Shown piece by piece: positions 15,818-25,494 of a DNA stretch of 64,000 nt. Each line of letters begins with the position of its first letter. Position 1 is the first letter of the stretch. Source of the stretch: CAWGYT01 sp963826795 (GTDB taxonomy: Bacteria > Planctomycetota > Planctomycetia > Pirellulales > Pirellulaceae); contig CAWGYT010000014.1 of assembly GCA_963826795.1 (NCBI GenBank), positions 1 through 64,000 of the forward strand, given 5' to 3'. The notes under the pieces were generated by a model. The model was not told the DNA's origin. It did not search any database and saw nothing but the letters and a program-made list of their open reading frames with translations. Made by a program: the position numbers and the translations under genes.

Positions 15818-18800
15818 AAAAGGACGCTCGGAATACTGGGGAGCGGTCACGCAATGAAGTAGGACGGCCTTCAAACCGTCACCTCGATGCTGTGGGACGA
15901 CCTGAAGGCCGTCCTACGTTCGAGCTCGGCAGCACCAACAGCGCGACGAATTCCCCTCAGTCACAGATCACCGCCGCGCTCAACGAATACACGGCGGCAC
16001 TGGAAGACGGCGACGCGCCGAACCGCGAAGAATTCTTGAGCCGCTTCCCCTACGTCCGCGACGAATTACGCGCCTCCCTGGAAGGGCTCGAATTCATTCA
16101 TCTGGCAGGTCGGCGCGTGGTCGATGAATCGGCCGATGGCACTCCGTTGCGGCCCATCCTGGAACCGGGCCTGGGGCAACTGGGCGACTTTCGCTTGCTG
16201 CGCGAATTGGGCCGCGGCGGCATGGGGATTGTGTACGAAGCGGAACAGCTTTCGCTCGGCCGGCGCGTGGCGCTCAAGATCCTGCCGTTCGCCGCGATGC
16301 TCGACCCGACCCGCCTGCAACGTTTTCATCTGGAGGCCCACGCCGCGGCGTCGCTCGACCATACGCACATCGTGCCCGTGTATTTTGTCGGTCAGGATCG
16401 GGGCGTGCATTACTACGCGATGCGGTTGATCGAAGGGCAGAGCCTCGCCGAGATCATCGCCTTGTCGCGTCGTGGACAGGCCGTGCCTGCCGACACGGGA
16501 TCGCCGTCGGCGCCACCGGTTCACTCCGACGCCGATACGCAACCCGTGGCCGCGCTCACGACGCTCACCGCGCAGCGCTCGCACGACGCGCCGACGTTCT
16601 TTCGGTCGGTTGCCCGGCTGGGGATCCAAGCGGCCGAGGCGCTCGAACACGCGCATCGCATGGGCATGGTTCATCGCGACATCAAGCCCTCGAACCTGCT
16701 GGTGTCGTCCGACGCGCGGCTGTGGGTGACCGACTTCGGTTTGGCTCAGGTGCCCGACGCCACCGATCTGACGCTGACCGGCGACCTGATCGGCACGTTG
16801 CGCTACATGAGCCCTGAACAGGCGAGTGGTCAAGCGTCGCTGACCGACCACCGCACCGACATCTATTCGCTCGGCGCCACGCTGTAAGAGCTGCTCACGC
16901 TGCACCCGGTGCACGAGGCGGTCGATCGCCAATTGTTGCTCAAGCAGATTTCCACCGCCGAGCCCAAGCCGCCGCGCCAGTGGAACAAGCGGATCCCAGT
17001 TGACCTGGAAACGATCGTCCTCAAGGCCCTGTCGAAGGACCCGCACGAGCGCTACGCGACCAGCCAGGAGTTGGCCGACGATCTGCGCCGTTTCCTTGAG
17101 CATCACACGATCCGCGCCCGCCGCCCGACGCTGCTGCAGCGAGGGACAAAATGGACGCGCCGGCATGTGACCGCGCTCTTGATCGCCGTCGCGGTGTTGC
17201 TGTGCGCGGTGATCGTGCTGGCGGCGAGTGTGTTCGTCGTGAATCGCGCACTGAGTGAACGAAGCGACGCGCTCGTCCGCTCCGAACGCAACCTGGCGTT
17301 GGCGCTGGATACCGTGAACGCCACCTACGATCGGATCGGCAAGGAATGGTTGTCCAAGAATGGCGATCTCACCCAGGTGCAGCGCGGGATCCTGGAAAAG
17401 TCTCTCAAGACCTACGAGGCGATTGTCGAACAGGCCGACAGCCGACCGGCGTCACAGGTTCAAGTCGGTACCGCCTATCGCCGCATGGCCGCCATCCACC
17501 ACGGCCTGCGCGACGTCGACGCCGCGCGGGCCTGTTTCGAGCACGCTGTCCAGGTGCAATCCGCTCTGGTCGCGCTCGAACCGGACAACGATGACTATCG
17601 GCAGGAGTTGACGGGCACTTACAACGACTACGGCATCCTGCTGCGGACGGCGCACGAGTGGCAAGCGGCCGAGCAGGTCTACCAACGCTGCCAACAAGAG
17701 CTGACCTTGATTGCGGCTCGCCGGCCCGATGACCTGGACATTGCCAACCGTCTCATTGTCTGCGCGATCAATCGCGCCGCGCTGTGGTCCGACCAAGGCC
17801 GGCCGGCGGACGCTGAAACGCTGTTGACCGAGGCACGCACCGCGACGGAGCGACTCGCGCGATCCGAGAAGGGACAGCATCGCCTGCAGTGGCTGACCAG
17901 CAGCGGGCTGTTAGCCTCGCTGATCGCGGCCCAGGGCCGCGCGGCGGAGGCCGAGCCGATCTGCCTGGAGGCCCTCAAGGCCAGTGCCGAGTTCGATCCG
18001 GAGGGCACGGCCTCTGACTCGGCGAGCGTGATCGGATTGGAATGGCAATTACTCGACACGATGGGCGATATCCTGCAGGACACGAATCGGGCGGCCGAAG
18101 CGGAATCGGCCTACCGCGGGGCGCTCAAACTCAAACAGCGGATGTTGCCCTACGGTAAGACTCCGCGCGAGTTCGCGATGGCCTCGATGGCGCATGAATT
18201 GGACGGCGTGCATCTGGATCCGATGGGGGAACATCAATATGCCTATCTGCTGTGTAAACTGGCACGTTCGCTTGGCCGGCAGGGCGAGCTCGCGGATGCC
18301 GAGGCAGCCGCCGATGAAGCGGTGCGCACGGACTCTATGCTCGCCATGATGTACAAGGACGCGGCGCAGTATGTTGAAGGTCGTGCAATGGCCCTCGATC
18401 AATTGTCACTGCTGCAATTGCGACAAGACAAGCGACCGGAAGCACGGCATTCGGCGGAACAGGCCGTTGAACTCTGGCAGCAGCTCGCTGCGGACAGCGC
18501 CGACCCGCATCGTTGCGAGAGTGAGTTGTCGGTTTCACTCTGTCGGCTTTGCTGGTTGTTGGCCGGCCCGCAAGCGAGCGACGTTAAGGACATTCAGCAA
18601 GCCGCAGAACTCGCCGAAGAGGCGGTGCGACTCACTCCCGATCGCCCGAACGCCTGGCTGACCTTTGCAATGGCCCAGTATCGTGCCGGTCGCTTGGCCG
18701 AAGCCCGTACCGCGCTCGGGCACGTTATAAACGCATCACCAATGTCGCAGGCATTGCAGACGCTGCTAACGGCACTCGTACAAGACGCGGCCGGCGAAAC

Positions 18801-18984
18801 CGAGGCGGCGAGACAAACATACGAGCCCCTTGCGACGCAAACGCCAGACGATAGCGATTCCGAAGAAGCGGTCTGGCTCGACATGCTGCGGCCCGAAGCG
18901 CAGATGAAATTCGCCCCGCAGAATCAAGTCAGCGATGCAACCACTTGGATCCGACGAGCGAGAGTGATGGCGGTGTTGATGTGA
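15814..18984 (+). pseudogene. Ser/Thr protein kinase with TPR domain, interrupted by a nonsense codon
   Basis: The ATG at 15814 overlaps the sigma stop. The kinase domain shows ELGRGGMGIVYEAE (glycine loop), VALKILP (Lys), MVHRDIKPSNLLVS (catalytic loop), VTDFGLAQ and GTLRYMSPEQASG. A TAA at 16885-16887 falls in GATL-stop-ELLTL, where the family has Tyr (TAC or TAT), and the same frame continues to 18984. The rest holds the end of the kinase lobe, a membrane helix near 17170-17235 (VTALLIAVAVLLCAVIVLAA) and TPR-like repeats. One base change would restore a 1,056-residue protein. It was probably the signalling partner of the upstream ECF sigma factor, and both genes are now broken. An inverted repeat sits in its N-terminal coding part. 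Confidence 0.88.
15859..15917. repeat. palindromic element inside the kinase gene
   Basis: GTAGGACGGCCTTCA at 15859-15873 is perfectly inverted at 15903-15917 (TGAAGGCCGTCCTAC), with a 29-bp centre. It lies within the N-terminal linker of the kinase gene and is read in frame as about 20 residues (VGRPSNRHLDAVGRPEGRP), in a region that is normally variable and disordered. Confidence 0.8.
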
Positions 18985-19106
18985 AATGATCCATGTTGAG
19001 AGGCAATTGACTTGTTGCGAGGTGGAGTGGCGGCCGGTCGTGGGGTGGTCGGGAGAGCGAACGTGTTTGCAGGCATGCTTGGATACGTCGAGCGACTTGG
19101 TGTGCC
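18985..19106. other. short spacer after the kinase gene
   Basis: Nothing is recognised between the kinase stop and the long palindrome. No terminator hairpin is visible apart from the palindrome itself. Confidence 0.4.
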
Positions 19107-19252
19107 GCCCCCTCATCCGGCCTTCGGCCACCTTCTCCCCCACGTGCTGCGCACGCAGGGGAGAAGGAACTTGCTTTACGTCGTGTCGACGGGATGTTCC
19201 TTCTCCCCCGCCACGCCGGGGGAGAAGGTGGCCGAAGGCCGGATGAGGGGGC
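19107..19252. repeat. long palindromic MITE-like element
   Basis: CCCCTCATCCGGCCTTCGGC plus CACCTTCTCCCC is inverted as GGGGAGAAGGTGGCCGAAGG plus CCGGATGAGGGG at the other end, with an inner GGGAGAAGGAAC / GTTCCTTCTCCC arm. The whole is a nested hairpin of about 146 bp. A half copy of the left end occurs at 23427-23446. Confidence 0.85.
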
Positions 19253-19409
19253 GAACCTGCCGGCAAACTAAACCCATGCGGAAGACACTTCCACAAAGCG
19301 CGTTGATGCGCAAGCGGTTTTTGTTGTGACCTGTGAATCTTGTTGTGGGGAGATTTGATTACTTTGGCCACGGCACCCAGAGTGTGCCGCCCACTTGGGA
19401 GTGAAATCA

Positions 19410-20969
19410 ATGTTGACACGCGTGTGTTGTTCCATTGTGGTTGTCATCATTTCAGCGGAGTTGTTGTGTGGATCCGAATTCATCCAGATCGGCAAGATCG
19501 ATGTTCCCCGCAACCCGGCGGCAAAGGATTCGAGGATGACGGGCCTTTCCGATGATGGTCGCGTCGTATTGGGGCATATGTTTTTTGTCGAGGACGGTCG
19601 GGACTGGCTGTGGAGTCAAGACAGCGGGTTTACCGCCTTGCCTGTGAACACGTTTGGCAGTGCGCTGTCAGGCGATGGGTCAACGGTCGGCGGCGGCAAG
19701 GCCGTGCCCGGCGGCAGCCTCTTCCCCCAAGGCAGAACCTTGCCGTTCATATGGCGAGCGAATTCGGGCTCGCAGATCGTCATTCCGGTCAGCACGCAGT
19801 ATCAATGGGGTAGCTTCGCCGACCTTTCAGACAATGGACTGGTTGGCGTGGGAGTCGTGCATGACCCAGATCCAGAGTGGCGGGATGGTGAAGCCTTCAT
19901 TTGGAGCGAGGACCAGGGCCTAAGAGTTCTCGAATGTCCACATACGCGCACCGGTTGCTGGGCAACAAACATTTCAGGTGACGGCCGAGTTGTTCTGGGA
20001 CGGAGCGATTCTGGCCATTGGCGATGGACAGAAGCCGACGGCATGGTCGATCTTGGTGACTTCGCGCCCACAGATTTATCGCATGACGGTACCGTCATGG
20101 TTGGCAAGTGGCAACCCGATGGCCAAGCAGTGCTTTGGACTCCCGACGGAGGATTTCAAGTATTAGATGACTTCGGTGCAAACGATGTGCGGTTGTACGG
20201 GCAACCGAATCTCTCGGGCGACGGACCTGTCGTTTTTGGTTGGTCGGAAGGAAATGGGGCCGTTGTTGTTTGGGATGAGTATCACGGCACGCGCGATCTG
20301 GCGTCGGTGCTGCGTGGTGAGTACGGATTCAGCGACTTACCGCTGGATACGTGGATTGTGTGGGTGCCAGAATATTTCTCAGCGGATCGCAAAACAACTG
20401 CAGGAAACGGCAACGACAATCGTGAGGTTAGACAAACATGGCTCATCCGCTTCGACACGCCCCTCGGTCCACCACCTGCCGGCGATGCCAACGACGATGG
20501 TGTGATTGATGTAGCCGATCTCGACCTGTTCGCCGCAGCCATTCGCGCGGGACGGACGGAATCGTATTGGGACGTCGACGGATCGGGCGTGCTCGATCAA
20601 GCAGACCGGAGTTACGTCGTACACGACATTCTGCAGACGTGGATGGGTGATGTCGATCTGGACGGGCAGTTCGGCAGTCAGGATTTGGTGCAAGTGTTTC
20701 TCGCCGGTCAATACGAAGACACCATCGCTGGTAACTCGACTTGGGCCACAGGTGACTGGAGCGGCGACGGCGAGTTTACGTCGAGCGACATGGTCTTGGC
20801 CTTCCTCGACGGTGGCTACGAACAAGGACCTCGTCCCAACCCTGCCGCGGTGCCCGAACCGAGCAACTTGAGCTGGATGTTGCTCGGACTCCTTCTCTTA
20901 CGCCGCCGCGCACGGCGTAGCCAGCAGACGCCGTGCGCCACGCGGTTCGCTGATTTCGTCTTTCCCTGA
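19410..20969 (+). CDS. exported repeat protein with dockerin and PEP-CTERM tail, 519 aa
   Basis: The ATG at 19410 is chosen over the TTG at 19395: GGGAG lies 8 nt upstream and a signal peptide follows (LTRVCCSIVVVIISAELLCG). The body carries at least six copies of an LSxDGxVVxG motif (LSDDGRVVLG, LSGDGSTVGG, ISGDGRVVLG, LSHDGTVMVG, LSGDGPVVFG and similar), like HAF-type extracellular repeats that form a propeller. From about residue 357 come dockerin halves DANDDGVIDVADL and DVDLDGQFGSQDL, then VPEP, a hydrophobic helix (LSWMLLGLLLL) and RRRARR, a PEP-CTERM sorting signal. About 17 extra residues follow the Arg cluster, encoded by a small palindrome, which is unusual for this signal. Confidence 0.82.
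   Translation: MLTRVCCSIVVVIISAELLCGSEFIQIGKIDVPRNPAAKDSRMTGLSDDGRVVLGHMFFVEDGRDWLWSQDSGFTALPVNTFGSALSGDGSTVGGGKAVPGGSLFPQGRTLPFIWRANSGSQIVIPVSTQYQWGSFADLSDNGLVGVGVVHDPDPEWRDGEAFIWSEDQGLRVLECPHTRTGCWATNISGDGRVVLGRSDSGHWRWTEADGMVDLGDFAPTDLSHDGTVMVGKWQPDGQAVLWTPDGGFQVLDDFGANDVRLYGQPNLSGDGPVVFGWSEGNGAVVVWDEYHGTRDLASVLRGEYGFSDLPLDTWIVWVPEYFSADRKTTAGNGNDNREVRQTWLIRFDTPLGPPPAGDANDDGVIDVADLDLFAAAIRAGRTESYWDVDGSGVLDQADRSYVVHDILQTWMGDVDLDGQFGSQDLVQVFLAGQYEDTIAGNSTWATGDWSGDGEFTSSDMVLAFLDGGYEQGPRPNPAAVPEPSNLSWMLLGLLLLRRRARRSQQTPCATRFADFVFP
20908..20938. repeat. 11-bp perfect inverted repeat at the 3' end of the PEP-CTERM gene
   Basis: GCGCACGGCGT and ACGCCGTGCGC flank nine bases. The repeat is read through as the residues after the RRR of the sorting signal. 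A related smaller palindrome, GGCACACGCCGTGTGCC, lies at 21016-21032. Confidence 0.8.
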
Positions 20970-21015
20970 CTCCTTACGGCACAGGAGAGTGTCTGCGCTC
21001 GGGTTCTGTACAGAC

Positions 21016-21048
21016 GGCACACGCCGTGTGCCTACGATCTTTTTTTTT
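21016..21048 (+). terminator. possible terminator after the PEP-CTERM gene
   Basis: GGCACAC and GTGTGCC form a 7-bp hairpin with a 3-nt loop, followed after about seven bases by a run of T (21040-21048). The gap between stem and T run makes it imperfect. It may just be a repeat element. Confidence 0.35.
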
Positions 21049-21061
21049 CGGAGAACGATCC

Positions 21062-23388
21062 GTGATTCACCAATGGTATCAGCGGTTGAGCCCCCAGCGT
21101 GTTCGCAATTCGCGACGAGATGTTGTTCGTAAGACCCGCGCTCGCGTGTTTCAGCCCGAGGCGCTGGAACCGCGGCGCGTGTTGAGCGCGTCCGCTGCTC
21201 TGACGCCCGGGCGCAGGAAATCCTCGTGGGCATCGGTGGGGACCTGGCCGATTATGTGCGAGCCCACGGCAAGGCGGCGGCCTTGCAGCGCGAAACCGCT
21301 CAGCTTGGACATTTCGGCTTAAGCAATCCTGTGCTGCTGACCCATGTGTCGAAACATGGCGCGGCAGACGAGCCCGTGACGATGCGCTGGACTGTGCCGG
21401 CGGGAGTCAATGTCGACACCGTCATCGGACAACTGGGTCAGTTGAACGATGTGCTGTTTGCCGAACCGAATGACATCGGCCAGGTGCAAGGCAACGTCGC
21501 TACCGTCACGCCCGTCGATCCGCGATTCAGCGAACAGTGGGGACTCAACAACACCGGTCAGACCGGGGGAACCGCCGACGCCGACATCGATGCGCCCGAG
21601 GCCTGGAGTGTTCTTCAAGGCAGCACGTCAACCGTCGTCGGTGTGATCGATTCGGGCATCGATTACACACATCCGGATCTGTATCTCAACATCTGGATCA
21701 ATCCCGGTGAGTTGCGACCGGGAGTCGTCGACGCCGATTTGGACGGCCGCATCACCTTCTACGATCTCAACCATGTCGCCAACGCGTCGCTCCTTTCCGA
21801 CCTGAATGGGACCGGCTACATCGACGCCGGCGATCTGCTTAAGTCATCACAATGGGCCAACGGCGTCGATAACGATGGCAACGGCCTGGTCGACGACCTG
21901 ATCGGCTGGGATTTTCTCAATAACGACAACAATCCCATGGACGACAACAACCATGGGACACACGTCGCGGGAATCATTGCGGCCCAAGGCAACAATCATG
22001 TGGGCGTGAGCGGGGTCGCCTGGGTCTCGCAGTTAATGGCCGTCAAAGCCATTGACCGCAAAGGCTCGATACCACGAGATCGCGCGATTCAGGCGCTCGA
22101 TTATGTCACGATGATGCGCCGAGATTTTGGGGAAGACATCGCGGCGACTAATAACAGCTACGGTTATCTTGTCGGTTCCACAGCGCACGAAGCCGCCATC
22201 GCAGCGAACAGCCAGAGTGGTATGCTGCTCGTGGCCGGTGCGGGCAATGGGAGTAGCCTGGGTTCAGCAGCCGTGTATCCAGCCAGGTCTCCATCGCCCA
22301 ACGTGATCAGTGTTCTGGCGACCGATCACAACGATTTGAAAGCCAGTTTTTCCAGCTACGGGCGGGATGTCGATCTGGGTGCGCCAGGCGACAGCATCCT
22401 CAGCACGCTGCCGGGTGGAAAGTACGGCCTGTTGAGTGGAACGTCAATGGCGACGCCCTTTGTCACCGGCGCAGCGACCTTGGCCTGGAGTGCGGCCGGT
22501 AACCTGGCGTCGGCCGGCTACATTCGCGACGTGATCTTCCGTTCCGTCGATCTTCTGCCGTCACTGCAGGAAATCCTCACCAATGGCTATCCGGTCGCCG
22601 CCACCGGCGGACGTTTGAATGTCGCCAACACGCTGGCCGACATTACCGCTCCCGACGGTCCGCCAGTCATTGGCTTGCTGTCGGCCACGCCGAATCCCGT
22701 TCCACAAGGGGAAGCGGTGGTCCTCACGGCCAACGCGGTCGCCGATTTCGGCGGCGTCGTCAAACATGCCGCGTTCTACCTCGATTCGGACCACGACGGT
22801 ACGCTCAATCCGGCGACCGATGCCACGATCGGCGAGGACACCGACGGGCTCGACGGCTGGAGCACAACGTGGACCACCAGCGGCTTGTCGTTGGGCAGCC
22901 ACACGTTTTTCGCCGTGGCCACCGATAACGATGCGGAATTGAGCAACGTCGCCAGCACGTCGGTCGACATCGCCGCACCCTTGCCGGGCTCGGCAAACGA
23001 CATGTACGTCTCTGACATCACCTTCGGATCCCAAAAGCAAGGTAGGAACTACAACTACAACATCATCGTCGATGTGCGGCGCGATTCGAACAAAAGTGCC
23101 ACCGCGGATGCCAGTGACGTGGGAGTCGCTGGCGCCACGGTGACCGTTCAATTGCGCACGGCCAGCGGCACGATCGTGAAGACCTTGACCGGGACGACTA
23201 ACAGTCAGGGCCTCTTCACCAGCGCCTGGATCTCGGGCCTGGCCAAAGGGAACTACTACGCCGAAGTGATCGAGATTCTGCCACCGCCCGAAACGTCGTA
23301 CGTCTGGAATCAGGCGCTCGATCCAACCGCAAATGACGGCGACGCCGACGGCGATGGGTTGCCGGATCAACTGCTGATCGTGTCGTAG
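21062..23388 (+). CDS. exported subtilisin-like serine protease (S8), frameshifted
   Basis: The catalytic triad is present: Asp in VVGVIDSGIDYTHPDL, His in NNHGTHVAGIIAAQGN, Ser in LSGTSMATPFVTGAA. A GTG at 21062 starts a leader that carries the planctomycete export box LEPRRVLSASA near residue 38. Near 21200 (after SAAL) the reading must step to another frame to continue as DARAQEILVGIGGDLADYVR, the N-terminal inhibitor/propeptide-like region; a single missing base would explain it. After the protease domain come Ig-like and carboxypeptidase-regulatory-like segments (about 22650-23330). Substrate is unknown. If the shift is real the gene lacks an export signal; a sequence error is equally possible. 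Confidence 0.85.
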
Positions 23389-23426
23389 GCGCGGAGTTGA
23401 AAATGACACTGGAAGGGAGGGCGCGT

Positions 23427-23446
23427 GCCCCCTCATCCGGCCTTCG
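23427..23446. repeat. half copy of the 19107 palindrome
   Basis: GCCCCCTCATCCGGCCTTCG matches the left end of the palindrome at 19107, then the match stops abruptly at ACCCAATTCTG. The other arm is not seen within the following 2 kb, so an insertion at 23446 probably split or deleted it. Confidence 0.65.
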
Positions 23447-23528
23447 ACCCAATTCTGTTCGGTACAAGATTTGCGCCAGGCGGCCAGTTTTGCTATTTTG
23501 CCAGTGCTTCGAGGAAAGGAGGCTGGCG

Positions 23529-23617
23529 ATGGCAAAAAAGAACTTAGTCGACGCTCGGCGGTTGAGTGGCTTTAAGTACTTTCGGTTGCTGGATGATTTG
23601 TTCGAACCGTTGCGTCG
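23529..23617 (+). pseudogene. N-terminal remnant of a probable transposase
   Basis: An AAAGGAGG ribosome binding site precedes an ATG, and the frame reads MAKKNLVDARRLSGFKYFRL then LDDLFEPLR before running into the RAYT repeat array. Strong start signals and abrupt truncation show a real gene cut by insertion. The N-terminus recalls IS4-like transposases of planctomycetes, but this identification is from memory and weak. Confidence 0.45.
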
Positions 23618-23630
23618 GGGAGTTCCAAGG

Positions 23631-23826
23631 GGAGTTCCAGACGGTCTATTTTCCAGGAGTTCCAGACGGTCTATTTTCCACAGACCAGAATTCCAGACGG
23701 TCTATTTTCGACACGAGTTCCAGACGACACGAGTTCCAGACCACGAGTTACGAGTTCCAGACGGTCTATTTTCGACGTGGAGTTCCCCAGGAAGTTCCAA
23801 GGGATTTCCAGACGGACTATTTTTCG
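23631..23826 (+). repeat. array of REP-like AGTTCCAGACGGTCTATTTT repeats
   Basis: Full or near-full copies begin at about 23633, 23658, 23690, 23753 and 23804 (the last reads GACGGACTATTTTTC). Partial copies ending after GTTCCAGAC lie at about 23716 and 23732, and GTTCC-only remnants at 23780 and 23792. Spacing is irregular (13-50 bp). The same unit occurs once before RAYT copy A at 8779. The inverse form (GGAAGATAGACCGTCTGG) marks the 3' ends of both elements. Confidence 0.85.
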
Positions 23827-24021
23827 CACCGCCGGCTTGGAGTTCGGGGGCCTTTCGACGCCGAGTGCATCCGCAGCATGTGACCCAGGTTCTGACGTCC
23901 CAGTCCCCAGGGTCGCCCGGCGAGCGAGGATCCAAGTTGCACGGTGGGTTGCGGCGTGGGAATCGCGATGGGGATACTGCCGGGTGTTCCAGGAGGTTGT
24001 TTGCTTGCCAGGAGGGATCCC

Positions 24022-25077
24022 ATGCCGAGCTCTTCGCGCCGCACCGTGGTCGAGAAAGGAGAAGTGGGGGTCTATCATTGCTGGAATCGCTGCGTGCAGC
24101 GGGCCTGGCTCTGCGGTCAGGATCCGGTGACGGGGATCGACTATGGCTACCGCCGCGAGGTGATCGAGGAGGTGGAACGGCAACTGGCCGGGTTGTTCGC
24201 GATCGACATTGGCTTTCACGCCGAACAGGCGAACCATCTCCATCTGATCCTACGCACGCGTCCGGATCTGGCGGCGACCTACCTCGATGACGAGGTGCGG
24301 CGGCGCTGGTGGATTCTGGCTCGACTGAAGCGGACGGGAAACGGACGAATCGAGGAACCCACCGCCGAGGAACTCGAGCGGGAACGCCGCCGGTGGCCGG
24401 ACGTCGGCGTCCTGCGGCAGCGTCTGGCCGATGTCTCGTGGTTCATGGGAACGCTGTGCGAGCATCTCGCGCGACGTTTCAACCGCGAGTCGGGCACGAG
24501 CGGGACGTTCTGGGAGCATCGCTTCGGGTGCCGAAGCCTGGAAGACGAGGCGGCGATTCTGCTGTGCGGGATCTATGTGGATCTGAATCCCATCCGGGCC
24601 GGAGAAGCCACGGTCCCCGAAGAGGCGCGTCACACGTCCGCCTACAACCGGATCCAGGGCATGCCGCAGCGCGCCTCCCGGCCAGTGGCGGAAGGCACCG
24701 CCGGTCCGGACGACTGGCTCTGTCCGCTCACGATTCCGGAAGACGACCCCCGTCAACTCGGCGCCGTGCGTGCCCAACTTCCCTGGCGCGCGTCCGACAA
24801 AGGACTCTTGCCGATCCGCCTGGAAACGTATCTGGAACTGCTCGACTGGACGGGCCGGCAGATCGGCTCGAAGCGTCAGGGCTCGATTCCCTCGTCGCTG
24901 GCACCGATCCTGGAGCGACTGGGGATCCAGGCGGAACACTGGCTGGAGGCGGTCCGAGGGTTCGACCGCCGGTTCGGCCAGGTCGTCGGCTCGCTCGCTC
25001 GGTTACGCGCGGCGGCGAGTCGCGCGGGCCGGCACTGGTTCCGCGGCGCGACCGCCTGCGCCACGATCTTCGCCTGA
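24022..25077 (+). CDS. REP-associated tyrosine transposase (RAYT), copy B, 351 aa
   Basis: It is the same length as copy A with about seven substitutions (for example Gly for Glu at residue 42, and AAASRAG for EAARRAG near the end). The HUH pair His72/His74 and Tyr185 are intact. The start is the ATG at 24022 preceded by AGGAGG, although the frame is open further upstream. Several changes are at synonymous positions too, so the copies have been separate for some time and both kept an intact frame. It is expected to act on the flanking REP-like hairpins. Confidence 0.88.
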   Translation: MPSSSRRTVVEKGEVGVYHCWNRCVQRAWLCGQDPVTGIDYGYRREVIEEVERQLAGLFAIDIGFHAEQANHLHLILRTRPDLAATYLDDEVRRRWWILARLKRTGNGRIEEPTAEELERERRRWPDVGVLRQRLADVSWFMGTLCEHLARRFNRESGTSGTFWEHRFGCRSLEDEAAILLCGIYVDLNPIRAGEATVPEEARHTSAYNRIQGMPQRASRPVAEGTAGPDDWLCPLTIPEDDPRQLGAVRAQLPWRASDKGLLPIRLETYLELLDWTGRQIGSKRQGSIPSSLAPILERLGIQAEHWLEAVRGFDRRFGQVVGSLARLRAAASRAGRHWFRGATACATIFA

Positions 25078-25354
25078 TCGACGATCGACCTCACGTGATC
25101 TCCAAGCGGCGTTCTGCCGCGCCCATCGTGTCAACGAACGTGACCGTCTCGGACCACCGGCTCACGGGCGACCGGCGCCGGCACATTCGATGCACGGCGT
25201 GACTTGACCTTGTGATCGTCGCCTCGCCTCGCCTCCATCCTGCCTTCGACCGCACATCGCGGCCAGCGATTCCGTCACGACACGGCCAGCGGCGTCATTC
25301 GCACGTCGACCGGCCGGCGACGTCAGCGGAAGATAGACCGTCTGGGGTTTAGTG

Positions 25355-25494
25355 CACTAGTGCTTTGTCACAGCTTGATTTTGGGGTGACTGGGGTCGAA
25401 CGAAGTGAGCCCCCAGACCGCAATTTTCCGGGGGCTCACTTCGTTCGACCCCGGCCACCCAACCCTCAATTTCAGCTGTGACAAAGCACTAGTG
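25355..25494. repeat. MITE-like palindromic element, copy 2 (complete, 140 bp)
   Basis: Both ends are perfect inverted repeats, CACTAGTGCTTTGTCACAGC and GCTGTGACAAAGCACTAGTG. Inside, GGGGTCGAACGAAGTGAGCC is inverted as GGCTCACTTCGTTCGACCCC. No coding capacity is seen. Its right end truncates the integrase gene. The ends and centre match the element at 14757. Confidence 0.85.

Larger units (their letters stand above)
23631..25354 (+). mobile_element. RAYT element copy B
   Basis: The unit comprises the 5' REP-like array, a 190-bp leader shared with copy A, the RAYT gene, and a 3' flank that ends GGAAGATAGACCGTCTGGGG at about 25330-25350. It lies inside a transposase remnant on the left and abuts a MITE on the right. 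Its 3' flank is partly rearranged relative to copy A between 25095 and 25260. Confidence 0.65.

Noticed and set aside
16885..16887. TAA as a recoded or read-through codon in the kinase
   Set aside because: The sigma factor next door is also broken, there is no recoding signal such as a SECIS-like hairpin, and other genes use TAA as stop normally.
23631..23826. CRISPR-like array
   Set aside because: Units share a 20-bp sequence, but spacing is irregular (13-50 bp), several copies are truncated at the same point, there are no cas genes, and the unit is tied to the RAYT elements.
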